DNA from: Ochromonadaceae sp. CCMP2298
Taxonomy: Eukaryota; Sar; Synurophyceae; Ochromonadales; Ochromonadaceae
Reading direction: 5' to 3'
NCBI GenBank assembly: GCA_026770595.1
Contig: MU634768.1
Coordinates: 1 to 10,293 of the forward strand
Length of the DNA stretch: 10,293 nt
Part shown: piece by piece, positions 1 through 10,271 of the stretch
Position numbering within the stretch: the first letter of the stretch is position 1
Layout: each line of letters starts with the position of its first letter
Notes under the pieces: model-generated
Told to the model about the DNA's origin: nothing
Databases searched by the model: none
Seen by the model: only the letters and a program-made list of their open reading frames with translations
Made by a program: the position numbers and the translations under genes

Positions 1-8
1 CCCCCCAG

Positions 9-618
9 GAACGACAACAACCGGCACAAGAAGAAGATCAACATCAAGAACAAACTACTCTCAGCAGCCAAGCGCGCGCAGTCCACCATGTCCTCACAGA
101 AGGCAAAGGTGGACATGGCTGCGGCCCTAGCAGCAGAGCAGAAGGCTATCCACTTCGGCTTCGGGGCCAGGAAGCTCTCCACTGCCAAAAGGGGGTCCAT
201 TCTGGGCCAGGCGAGGGGCAGGCGTCAGTCCACTGTGGGCATGCCTATGGGGCAGGACGAGATGGTGCTGGACGACTTCGGGCACCCGATGGAGTCAGAT
301 GCGGACATCGAGGCCAAGGAGCAACGGAAGAAGGAAGCCCCCAACATCATACTCAAGAAGTACGCCCAGACTATATGGGTCACAGACCCGGAGGTGGTGG
401 AGCTGCGCCACAAGGTGAATGACGCCTTCAGAGCGCTGTGGGAGCAAGGCATACACGCCTATATCAAAGGGGACTGGCGCAAGGCGAAGGATATTTTCCA
501 GGAGACGTATCGCCAGTCGAAGAAGAAAGACGGGCCCTCCAAGTTCCTGATGGAGATTATCGACGAGAACAAGGGCATGGCACCACAGGAGTGGCCGGGG
601 TACCGCGATGACTACTAG
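9..618 (+). CDS. C-terminal exon of a probable class III adenylate/guanylate cyclase (5' partial)
   Basis: The frame is open from the left edge. The window begins with a C-run ending in AG at 7-8, a plausible splice acceptor, so coding probably enters at 9; the Met codon at 88 is internal rather than the start. The stop is at 616-618. Numbering from that Met, residues 1-95 are a basic, Ser/Gln/Ala-rich linker, and residues about 100-176 form a helical tail with motifs AYIKGDW, DGPSKFL and EWPGYR. Tails of this kind (a GDW helix pair, then a DGPS...W-G motif) follow the catalytic domain of many class III nucleotide cyclases. The catalytic domain is outside the window, so cyclase identity rests on the tail alone. 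RRQS at residues 45-48 and KRGS at 35-38 match the PKA consensus. It could instead belong to another protein with a TPR-like C-terminus. Confidence 0.6.
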
Positions 619-1308
619 GTACTAGGGTGGTGATCTAGATGGAGAGATATCAATATGGGAGGGGGGGACCAACAGAACTAGGGATCATCAGCATGGAGAC
701 ATGGAGAGATGGGGAGATGTAGAAGTCTACATAGAGATCGAGAGATGGACAGGTATAAAAACCATAAATCTTTAGACCCTCAAGTCGAAAGATCCGGAGA
801 TGTAGAGGTTTGTACAGGGATACAGGAGGCATTTTGGGGTTTAAGGGGAATTTAGGAATCCAGGGGATATTTTTTCACTGGGGAGGTATTTGGAGGGACG
901 CTGAAATTGTCTAGGAGTTGTGCATATCGGTTATGGGCGGCTTTTAAGTTGAGGTAGGGTCTGCATTGGGCCTTTGCCTAAATAAAAAGAGTTTTACCAT
1001 CGTTCATCTGTTTTTCTGTTCTACTGACTGTATCACCTTCATTCAGTCTACTTTCCTACTTTATGGGGTACTTTATAAGCTATGGTCCCGGCTCGATGTA
1101 ACGCACGAAAGTAACGGTTCCAACCAAAGCAAAATTTTTGCACCAGCAGCACCTGAACTCCGAAGCTTTATTTCTCGCCAGCTGAAGTGACAGAGACACT
1201 CTTCAGTCCTTCTGGGTTGGCTGTCTCGTCAGCTTCTCTGTCCCTCCACCTGCACTTCCCGTAGCCGCCACAGCAGCAACCGCGTCCAGAACGGCCGTAA
1301 CAACGACC
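619..1308. other. Non-coding interval between cyclase-like gene and hydrolase gene
   Basis: No convincing gene was found in these 690 bases. The stretch from about 637 to 950 is purine-rich on the + strand and repeats short GAGAT/GGAGA words, for example around 687-720. A short perfect inverted repeat, TGTAGA-AG-TCTACA, lies near 717-730. AATAAA at 981-986 could be a polyadenylation signal for the upstream gene, 363 bases past its stop, but that is weak. The last hundred or so bases before 1309 probably hold the promoter and 5' UTR of the hydrolase gene: the frame there is open back to a TGA at 1183-1185 but has no ATG. Confidence 0.6.
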
Positions 1309-3394
<2,086 letters not shown>

Positions 3395-3628
3395 GGGGTG
3401 TAGGTGCAGGCGATGCAGGGGTAAAGGTGTAGGGACGGGGCAGTCTCCCCAGATATAGTAGACTAAAAGACATTCGTCTACAGTAAACATATCTAAAAAA
3501 GACATTATTTCCAGAGTGCGAAGACCCCCCGTAGGTACCATGTTACGTAGAACTCTTTTGTTTGTTTTGGTTTTAGGGCGTGGAATATGTACAAAAAAGG
3601 TATGTGCAGTGGGTCTACTACCTCCCCC
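3395..3628. other. Convergent intergenic spacer
   Basis: This 234-base spacer separates the stop codons of two convergent genes, the hydrolase (+) and the actin-related protein (-). Bases about 3391-3440 hold degenerate GTGTAGG/GGTGCAGG-like G-rich repeats. No coding sequence, clear polyadenylation hexamer or RNA gene was recognised. Confidence 0.5.
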
Positions 3629-5405
3629 TCAGTGGTCGAACCTATCCCCCGTGCGCATCGCCCCCCACTCCTCATACTCCGCCCGTGTCACCCACTCGCT
3701 CTGGAAGGACCCGCAGATACCCAGCACCGAGGCGCCGATCCACGCCGCATGCTGTCTCTCCATTGGCAACGACTGTGCCATCTTCACTTTGAGGTGCTGG
3801 GGCGCTATCCCCCCCAGGTCGTGGGCGAGCCTGGGCGCCAGGCCTGATAGCAGGCTGCCCCCGCCTACTAACGCTACGTGGGTGAGAAGCTCCTTGCGGC
3901 TGTCTACGTCGGCAGATGCAACGCAGGCGTATATGAGGTCTGCTAGCGCTTCCCGGTCCAGGGTGCCTCTACGTTGCAGTTGGGACTGTAGGTCGAGTCC
4001 CCTGAGGGGGGCTTGTGGGTCGAACAGCCCCTCCCCACCCCCGCCCCCACCCCCTATACCAATCTCCTGCAGCAGCTGCCTAGCCCTCTTTCTACTCACC
4101 TCTTTCCCCACACCCCCTTCCTTCCCCCCCTCACTCTCTATTGCTATCTCTCTGCCCGAGGCAGTGGGAAAAAACACCCTTTCGGGCGCAGTGCACAGCG
4201 CGTCATCACACACCACCTGGGTGCCGTCGGGCAACTCGTAAGGTGGGGGAAATATTAACCCTCTCTGTGTGAGCTCCTCGAGACGGTGTCTACTGAGGGC
4301 AGAGAGGTACTCGGCGGAGAGGGGGGGCTGGGATAGGGGCAGGGGCAGGGGGGGTATGGCACAGTGGGGTATGAAGCACAGAGCTGCCTTCGCATCACGC
4401 ACTATGTCCATCCGATGCATCTGTCGGAAGGAGGAGGTCAGGTCTCTGGGGGTAGGAGTGTCGAACCATGGCACGGGGAAGCCCTCCGCCCCTACCCCCG
4501 CTGCCCCTACCCCAGCCCCCGCGCCAGCCCCCTCCTGCGCCAGTGCCTGCAGCAGCACCCGGTCAACAGCGTCCCCGCCCCTGCTCGTGTACGCCGCCGC
4601 CCGCCTCAATTCATACCCATCCACCACTGGAGAAATGTACGTACCGGCGGACCCCACATCGACCACTAGACCGGTCGTGCGGCCGGCGGAGAAACAGCTC
4701 AGCATACCACTTGAGCCGATGTACAGGGCTGGCGCGCCCACACCTTCGAAACATACCTCCGCCGCACGCGAAAGGCTCTTTCCCCTCTCGCCTAGGCCTA
4801 GTAATAGGGGACCGCCTGAGAGGAACAGGGGGGTCTCCTGGGCCCTTAGGTGCATACACCGCTCCACGCCGTGCAGCAATAGGGCCGTTACGTCATCCCA
4901 CTTTGTGGGCGAGTCGTGGGCAAGCGTGCGTATGTGCAGGTCCTTGTGGAGGTAGCGAAGACCCGTGTCGCCGTAGATGGATCTGCTGCCGGTCTCGTCT
5001 GCGATAAGGCCGATCTCCTGGTGGGTGGTGGGCAGGGGATAGTAGATAGTGGAGAGAAAAGTGCAGGATGGGACGATGGAAGGATGGGAGGATGGGGAGA
5101 TGGGAAGGAAGGATGAGAGAGGATGGGAGGATGGGGAGATGGGAAGGTAGCAGGGCCAGAGAAGGTGCCCAAACTCTATTTAGCAAAGGTGTGTGCATCA
5201 CTGCAACTTACAGATCGGAAGACGTGCCGGGGCATGTCCTGTCCCGCAGAGCCGAACCTGCAGCTGGAGGAGCCCAGGTCCACCACCGCGCTCTGCATCT
5301 CATCTGTACGTAAGGAGAAGGGTTAGCGGTGAGGTGGTAAGGTGGTGAGGTGGTAAGGTGGACAAGCGACGTACCTCCGCACAGCATTGCCTGCTGCACC
5401 ATCAT
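3629..5405 (-). CDS. Actin-related protein, ARP4/BAF53-like, 3 exons
   Basis: Minus-strand exons in transcript order: 5405-5375, 5303-5212, 5017-3629. Introns are 71 and 194 bases, both GT-AG. The product is 503 residues, or 497 if translation starts at the ATG at 5387, which gives MLCGDE, close to the ARP4 N-terminus MYGGDE. Actin-fold landmarks: phosphate loop 1 DLGSSSCRFG (19-28), GRTTG (153-157), phosphate loop 2 VVDVGSAGT (159-167), adenosine motif ALVGGGSLLSGL (423-434), and a C-terminal WIGASVLGICGSF...EYEEWG. The position of actin's catalytic Gln137 appears to hold Ser (144); ARP4 proteins also lack that Gln. ARP4 is a nuclear subunit of SWI/SNF-type, INO80 and NuA4 complexes. Low-complexity inserts (Gly/Ala 204-220, Pro/Leu 263-274, Gly run 363-369) explain the excess over BAF53's roughly 430 residues. 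Superfamily is near certain; the ARP4 subclass is probable. Confidence 0.85.
5018..5211 (-). repeat. Intron 2 of the ARP gene with a duplicated 28-base unit
   Basis: An identical 28-base purine-rich unit beginning AGGATGGGAGG occurs at 5081-5108 and 5120-5147 (period 39), with degenerate AGGATG copies nearby. On the transcribed minus strand the tract is pyrimidine-rich and lies upstream of the acceptor at 5018-5019. Confidence 0.85.
5331..5362. repeat. 16-base tandem duplication in ARP intron 1
   Basis: GAGGTGGTAAGGTGGT at 5331-5346 is followed directly by a copy at 5347-5362 that differs only in its last base. The repeat fills much of the 71-base intron (5304-5374). Confidence 0.85.
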
Positions 5406-5929
5406 CTTTCCGCAGGCGTGTTCGCAGCGATCGGCTGCAGATCAGGTGGCAACTGCGCAATCAGCTGTCGCTGCTGACGCCTGGAGCGCAGGCTGGTTGG
5501 CGCACAGGACGTCTCGCGATGAAGAGCTCGCGCAAAGAACTGGCACGACATCGAGAGATCCCTCTCATCCCGCATCCACACACAGCAGGCAGATCCCTGG
5601 GATCGACTCTGCTGCTCTCGTCTTCTTGTCTCTCTTTGTCTTTGGAGCCGAACGAAAAAGAGGGACCCTCTTAAAAAGGTCCCTAAAGCAGGTCCGGAGG
5701 TAAACGGGGACCGGTGATCTGTCTTTCCCATACAGAAATCCAACTGCCGTTTCCTTGCTGAAGGCGCCCCGATCCCACTTGCTCGAGATCTGGAGCGGAT
5801 GCAGGAGATCCAGCGCCATATCTTGCCTGCAGAGCGCCATTTCAGCCGGGGATCCAGGCAGTCGAGCTGCTGAGAGCCACGCGCACGCGCAATTATTCGG
5901 ACCGCGCGGTTGCGTAGACATATTGGAGG
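5406..5929. promoter_or_regulatory. Divergent intergenic region, presumed promoters and 5' UTRs
   Basis: The 524 bases separate the starts of two divergent genes, the ARP4-like gene (-) and the PH/EF-hand gene (+), so both promoters should lie here. No TATA box or other known element is convincing. A 7-base inverted repeat, AGGGACC/GGTCCCT, lies at 5661-5667 and 5678-5684. The open frames inside it have no recognisable protein features. Confidence 0.45.
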
Positions 5930-7654
5930 ATGACGGATAAGAGACGATTGCCGGAGGTGACCGTCAAGGACCTGATCGTCTGGGACGACGAGCGGTCGCA
6001 GTGCTGCGGGTATCTCAACAAAAAGGCCAGCAAGACGAGCGCCTTTAGCAAAGGGAAATTCCAGAAGCGATGGTTTTTAATTGACATTGACATCGAGGAT
6101 GGCGACAACTACTGCTTAGAATATTTCCATGGGCCGGAGGAGACAAAGGCCAGGCAGGCCTTCCCTCTGACGCGCATGCTGATCCGCGTCTCGGGCGGGA
6201 ACAGCTTTGTGCTGAGCTACGGCGACGAGCCAGTCGCCACGCTCAGTGCAGATAGCACGGACGCTATGAACCAGTGGATAGAGACGCTGCAGAACGTCAT
6301 ATCTGTCTCCAACATGCGTGAGCGGATGCTGCGCGAGAGGGGCCCCCAGGAGGACGCAACAGACGACGGCAAGAAACAGAACAAGTACGCCATTCTTCGG
6401 GGAGAGATGGGCGTAAACGACTCGCCCTACCCCTCTCCGCATCGGTCCCCGGTCAAGCCTGGGCGTACATACCCCGCCGTACGCTTAGACGTAGACCCGG
6501 AAAGCATCCCCCCAACTACAAAGAACAGGCACCAGTTCCTTGAGCTCTTCCTGGATGACATATCTAAAGCATTAGAGATCATACCCGAGATGGTGGAGGT
6601 GATCTCGGTAAAACCGGCCCCTGGGATGGACTGGCTGACCATGGTTGAGTTTGACATTAACCCCATCCGGATGCTGAACGACGAACCTGACCGCGACGAC
6701 GCGCGGTACTGGGAGCAGCTGGAGGCCGAGCGGGCAGATATGCGGGCCAAGCTGCTGTGGACTTTGCACGATATGGTGAATGACCCATCCTCAGAGTTGT
6801 ACAACGGGTTCGTAACATGCAAACTGGATCCCTCATTTACGGCCAACCTGCTAGAGCGCGAGGGAGACGAATTGATTCCCTACTCCACCGACCCCGATGT
6901 ACTAGCAATCATGGAGCACTACAAGGACATCCAGGTGCCCCCCATTGTGACGGACCACACGCACATACACATAGAGCTGCACTTTGAGGACAAGGTGCGA
7001 GTGGTGGCTATACCCAACCCCCTCGTCCTGCGAAAGCGCTGCTGCGCCCTGTGGCCCTACGAGGTCAAAGAAGCCCTGGGTTTTATGGGCACTATGCAGG
7101 AATTGTGGATAGAACCCACCGCCTTGGTGCCAAAAGACATGCCGAAGATGTTATCCCAGCCGATACCATTCGAGCCCTCTGTGCGCGCTGGCGGCCAGCT
7201 GCTGATAAACGCCTCCCGCCTGACGGCCGACCAGGCCTACTACGTGCAGTGCGATGACGCCCGGGACGAGGCGCTGAACAGCCTCACTCCTGAGGAGATG
7301 GAGGCCATCAAGGAGACCTACCGGATGTGCGATATCGATGGAGATGGGGGCATCTCACGAGCAGAGATGTCGGAGTTGGTGCGCCGCCGCACGGCCGATC
7401 GACGCGCCACGGTGGAGGCAAAGTTCGAGCAGTTCTTGGCGCAGCCGGGGGTAACACGGGACGAAATCGCATCTGCGGAGAGCTCCAAGTCCATGCTGAT
7501 GCAGAGCTTGCACGAGGCGCAGAGCAAGCTGCTGGGTATGTTCGAGGCGGCGGATGCGGACGGCGACGGGGTGTTGTCCTTTACGGAGTTCATTATGGCG
7601 GAGGCGTGGTGGCTGCGCTGCTCGCTGAACCCCGACAGAGCGCACCTTTTCTAA
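5930..7654 (+). CDS. PH-domain and paired EF-hand protein
   Basis: Uninterrupted 574-residue frame. The start at 5930 is supported by an in-frame TAG at 5915-5917 with no ATG between. Residues about 24-125 are a pleckstrin-homology domain: CCGYLNKKAS, FQKRWFLID, then a C-terminal helix with the conserved Trp at 116 (DAMNQWIETL). Such domains bind phosphoinositides or protein partners at membranes. Residues about 201-300 (DDISKALEI ... MVEFDI ... NDPSSELYNGFVT) have a ferredoxin-like/SEA-like pattern seen in protist proteins; this is an inference. Two canonical EF-hand calcium loops follow: DIDGDGGISRAE (468-479) and DADGDGVLSFTE (542-553), with all acidic ligand positions present. A Pro/Ser-rich linker lies at about 164-180. 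There is no signal peptide or membrane segment. A calcium-responsive peripheral membrane adaptor is likely; no enzyme domain is visible. Confidence 0.9.
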   Translation: MTDKRRLPEVTVKDLIVWDDERSQCCGYLNKKASKTSAFSKGKFQKRWFLIDIDIEDGDNYCLEYFHGPEETKARQAFPLTRMLIRVSGGNSFVLSYGDEPVATLSADSTDAMNQWIETLQNVISVSNMRERMLRERGPQEDATDDGKKQNKYAILRGEMGVNDSPYPSPHRSPVKPGRTYPAVRLDVDPESIPPTTKNRHQFLELFLDDISKALEIIPEMVEVISVKPAPGMDWLTMVEFDINPIRMLNDEPDRDDARYWEQLEAERADMRAKLLWTLHDMVNDPSSELYNGFVTCKLDPSFTANLLEREGDELIPYSTDPDVLAIMEHYKDIQVPPIVTDHTHIHIELHFEDKVRVVAIPNPLVLRKRCCALWPYEVKEALGFMGTMQELWIEPTALVPKDMPKMLSQPIPFEPSVRAGGQLLINASRLTADQAYYVQCDDARDEALNSLTPEEMEAIKETYRMCDIDGDGGISRAEMSELVRRRTADRRATVEAKFEQFLAQPGVTRDEIASAESSKSMLMQSLHEAQSKLLGMFEAADADGDGVLSFTEFIMAEAWWLRCSLNPDRAHLF

Positions 7655-8204
7655 TGCCCTAACCACCCCAATCTTATACTCAATTCCGTATACTCAATTC
7701 CCTATGCCATAGGTCTCACGAGCCCAGATAGTTCTTTAATTTACTCCAAAAAAAGAAGCTAGAATTTGTGTTGCAGTTGGCCCTCTTTTCTATGAATGTA
7801 AATAGCTCGAGGAGAGCAGAAGTGGGAGGATGATGACTGAAAGATCTTGAGTTTATTCTAGATCCGGGGACGGGATAACTCAAGGGCAAGAAGGAAAAAG
7901 GGGGACCGAAAGAAAAAGGGGAACACCACATATGATTCTGTCTTGCATCGGCTTCATCAGTTCTGAACAGGCGCTGAGGCATATCACGCTTGACCAGTTG
8001 AAGCGTTCTCGTCCCTTCCCACTGATCAGTGCTCTATTTTGAACGCTTCCCGCCTCTATCTCACTCTAGCGCCAGTGCCGACGACATCTGACTGACTGCT
8101 CGGCAACTCCCAGCGCCAGAAAGCTCCTCCTACTGGCAAATTTGGCAAGCGAAAGTTGATGCACAGGAAACTTTGGAGTTAGTACAGCGTCGGATCGATT
8201 CGCG
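7655..8204. other. Non-coding interval downstream of the PH/EF-hand gene
   Basis: No supportable gene in 550 bases. A 14-base tandem repeat TATACTCAATTCCG/TATACTCAATTCCC occupies 7675-7688 and 7689-7702, just after the stop codon and probably in the 3' UTR. An 8-base inverted repeat CTTGAGTT/AACTCAAG lies at 7846-7853 and 7877-7884. A purine-rich stretch follows at about 7880-7925. The last 150 bases should contain the promoter and 5' UTR of the next gene; no clear core element was seen. Confidence 0.5.
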
Positions 8205-9457
8205 ATGATGAAGGTCAGCATTGCGATGATTGTGCTCTTAGTGCTGCTTGGCTACGCAGTGGGGTTTTCACCCCGCGGACTTCACCTGCCTACAGCCATG
8301 CTCCGTTCAGACTTGGCAGCAAGCACAGCGGTTCGGGAACCCGCCAGCGATTTCGCGGGCTCCTTTTTAGCACAAAAGAACTTCATCCTGATGGAGAAGT
8401 TCCTAGACCCCCACAACGGCAACCTGACAGAGACAGCCACAGAGTGTGTGAATTTCTGCGACGAGAGCTTTAACGTGTTCCTAAACCAGAAAATAGCAGC
8501 GTGTGAGAAGGAGGCGGACAAAAAGGTTCTGGGGCGGATACGGTACGAGGTGAACAGTGCGCGGCAAAAGAAGCTCATCGAGGCGGACCAGATTCTGCGC
8601 GAGATTCTGCAGTCTGGGGGCTTGAAGCAGATGGAGGCGAAGCTGCAGTACCACCTAGTGAGGATGAATATAGACATGGCATTTATGGTCATACTGCAGT
8701 TAAATATAGAGGACGCAAGGAGGGCCGGGGTGGAAAAGGCGTTGCAGATAATGACCCACCTGAGCACGAAGATCGTAGAGCACCAGGACGCTATAGTGTC
8801 CCCGCCCGTAAGGCTGCTGCGGTTGCTGATGCGGACGGACGACGCCTTCGTGCGGAAGCAGATGCTGCGGCAAAAGCTAATCCTCCGGCCCGACGGGGAC
8901 TTCACCAAGACCCGCGCCGTAACATTAGAGGGCGGGGATCCCACAACAGGCGTGGGCATGGAGGTGAAGATGATGGATGCGGAGGGAGAGGCGACGGCCA
9001 CCACTGTGCCCCAGTGCGAGCACATAGTCGTGGAGGCGGTGCAGAAGTGGGGCGGCGCGGACGTGACGGTGACGCAGCTGAGGGAAACTATAACAGACGT
9101 TCTAGCACAGGTATGCGCTGCAAAGACACCCCTTTCCCCGTATATTGACCCTCTTCCCGCCCCCCCCCCCGTCCCCTCTTTCTCCTAAGTGTGCATTTCT
9201 GACTTTTTCCTCCCTTCCGCCCTTTTTCTTCCCGTTTGTTTCTCCATTCATTTCTCCGCATTTTCCTCCATTTGTTTCTTCTTGTGCTTTTCTTCTGTGT
9301 GTGCTCTTCTGTGCGTGCGCAGATGAGCGGCATCGGCGGAGACGAGGACACACTGCAGGACCTCACGGAGAAGGGCGCCACTCTGCAGCAGGAGGTGCTG
9401 GAGGTGATGATGGAGCTGGACACCCCCAAGGTGTCCGACCAGGTGTGCGACGACTAG
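8205..9457 (+). CDS. Predicted plastid-targeted protein of unknown function, 2 exons
   Basis: Exons 8205-9110 and 9323-9457, joined by a GT-AG intron in phase 0, give 346 residues. The start has two consecutive Met codons. Residues 1-20 are a classical signal peptide: Lys3, a hydrophobic core (IAMIVLLVLLG) and a cleavage-like AVG. Phe21-Ser-Pro-Arg then opens a Ser/Ala/Arg-bearing stretch to about 50. That is the ASAFAP-like layout used by red-type complex plastids, so delivery through the ER into the plastid is predicted. The mature part is soluble and mostly helical (for example 105-135 and 140-215), with two Cys near the start (ECVNFC), a VRLLRLLMRTDDAF segment and an acidic C-terminus ending VCDD. 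I do not recognise the family. No transmembrane helix lies beyond the leader. Translation through the intron would stop at 9186-9188 after 25 extra residues. Confidence 0.85.
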
Positions 9458-9507
9458 ATCCCGCACTGGGTATACGTAATAGGTTCGAGGACACGTCACG
9501 CGTCCTA

Positions 9508-9555
9508 TGAGCAATAGACAACAGGCAGCAGTGAGCAATAGGCAACAGGCAGCAG
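9508..9555 (+). repeat. 24-base direct tandem repeat (two copies)
   Basis: The unit TGAGCAATAGACAACAGGCAGCAG at 9508-9531 is written here as TGAGCAATAG then ACAACAGGCAGCAG. It repeats at 9532-9555 with one difference (ATAGA to ATAGG). A partial third copy, GCAACGGG, follows. The repeat starts 51 bases past the upstream stop codon, probably in its 3' UTR or flank. Confidence 0.85.
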
Positions 9556-9661
9556 GCAACGGGCCCATACCAGATCTGCGCCCTGTGTCCTACGCGCTAC
9601 ACTCTACCGTATGAATTTCCTTATCACTTCAAAAATCAGGCGTTGTTCATCCTGTTTTTTT

Positions 9662-10082
9662 CCGGGTCTGCCAGCTTCACTAAAACCCACCAAACATGAA
9701 ATTCAAAAGCTAGCTTCAGTTAATTCCCAGGTTCCCCCCCTCACCCCAAAAAGGAACATGGGTAACTACATAATCTGAGTATATAGGGAGGGACCCATGA
9801 AAAGGAAACGAAACGTTCCCTCTCCTAACTACGACAAAAATCCATAATATACTCCCCGTAAACCTTATCTGACATAACGTTATCCGATGGGTTTCAGAAG
9901 AAAAAAAATGGGTTTTGAACTATTTGTACCACCCCACAGTGGTTTAAAACCCTGTTTGTCCTGTTGGGAAAGTCCCTGGGCAAAACATGTCACTTTTTTT
10001 TTGAGCTTCAAAAATCAACTGAAGCTGAAGCTAGAAAAAACCAAAAAAGATGAAGCTTAACTTCAGCCTCAGGCAGACCCAG
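9662..10082. mobile_element. Candidate MITE-like element with imperfect terminal inverted repeats
   Basis: Blocks at the left recur in reverse complement and in mirrored order at the right. CCGGGTCTGCC (9662-9672) pairs with GGCAGACCCAG (10072-10082) at 10 of 11 positions. AGCTTCA (9673-9679) pairs with TGAAGCT (10051-10057). CTAGCTTCAGTTAATT (9710-9725) pairs with the reverse complement of 10013-10034, which carries an extra GAAGCT copy. The arms span about 65-70 bases and the element about 420. T-runs flank both ends (9655-9661 and 10083-10090), compatible with a target duplication or insertion into poly-T. No transposase frame is inside. Boundaries are approximate. Confidence 0.55.
9910..9952 (+). 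repeat. 11-base inverted repeat inside the candidate element
   Basis: GGGTTTTGAAC (9910-9920) faces GTTTAAAACCC (9942-9952). All positions pair if one G-T wobble is allowed, with a 21-base loop. It sits in the interior of the proposed element. Confidence 0.7.
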
Positions 10083-10120
10083 TTTTTTTTCATCTCTGCT
10101 TATCCGGAATCAGGGATGGG

Positions 10121-10205
10121 CGGCCGTTACTCAACTTTTCCGGTTAATCAAAATTTTCGCTACTTTTACTTTTTACTTTCGAGTAAAAGTATTGAGTGGC
10201 GGCCG
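10121..10205. repeat. 85-base imperfect hairpin (foldback repeat)
   Basis: The outer arms CGGCCGTTACTCAA (10121-10134) and TTGAGTGGCGGCCG (10192-10205) pair along 14 bases, with two G-T wobbles. An inner stem TACTTTTACT (10161-10170) and AGTAAAAGTA (10182-10191) pairs perfectly, and the two right arms are directly adjacent. The left arms are separated by 26 bases. The layout suggests a foldback element or the terminus of a larger repeat. Confidence 0.75.
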
Positions 10206-10219
10206 ATTTTCGACCAGGG

Positions 10220-10271
10220 GCGAAGTAGTGGGAAGAAGTAGTCCTTTTTGCGGAGACCTGATCTACTTCGC
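10220..10271. repeat. Inverted repeat GCGAAGTAG / CTACTTCGC
   Basis: A perfect 9-base inverted repeat at 10220-10228 and 10263-10271 with a 34-base loop. TTGAGTAG follows at 10273-10280 and TTGAGTAG again at 10286-10293, related to the TTGAGT arm of the hairpin just upstream. The repeat may continue past the window edge. Confidence 0.65.

Noticed and set aside
754-760. TATAAAA, TATA-box-like
   Set aside because: It lies about 550 bases before the nearest + strand start with no supporting elements; likely chance.
966-1190. 74-codon + strand open frame upstream of the hydrolase gene
   Set aside because: No family features and no recognisable domain; composition resembles the non-coding surroundings.
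4020-4060. Possible tiny GT-AG intron removing the Gly-rich ARP segment
   Set aside because: At about 35 bases it is far shorter than the other introns here, and the frame is open through it, so a Gly insert is simpler.
5700-5735. Possible 5' UTR intron (GTAAAC ... ATACAG) before the PH/EF-hand gene
   Set aside because: About 36 bases is too short compared with the 71-305 base introns of the window.
5565-5921. 118-codon - strand open frame between the divergent genes
   Set aside because: No recognisable motif; it overlaps the expected promoter region and lacks support.
7716-7982. 88-codon - strand open frame
   Set aside because: Low-complexity Phe/Pro/Ser composition from a purine-rich + strand stretch, with no family features.
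10050-10241. 63-codon + strand open frame
   Set aside because: It spans the element end and the hairpin repeat; no protein-like conservation is visible.
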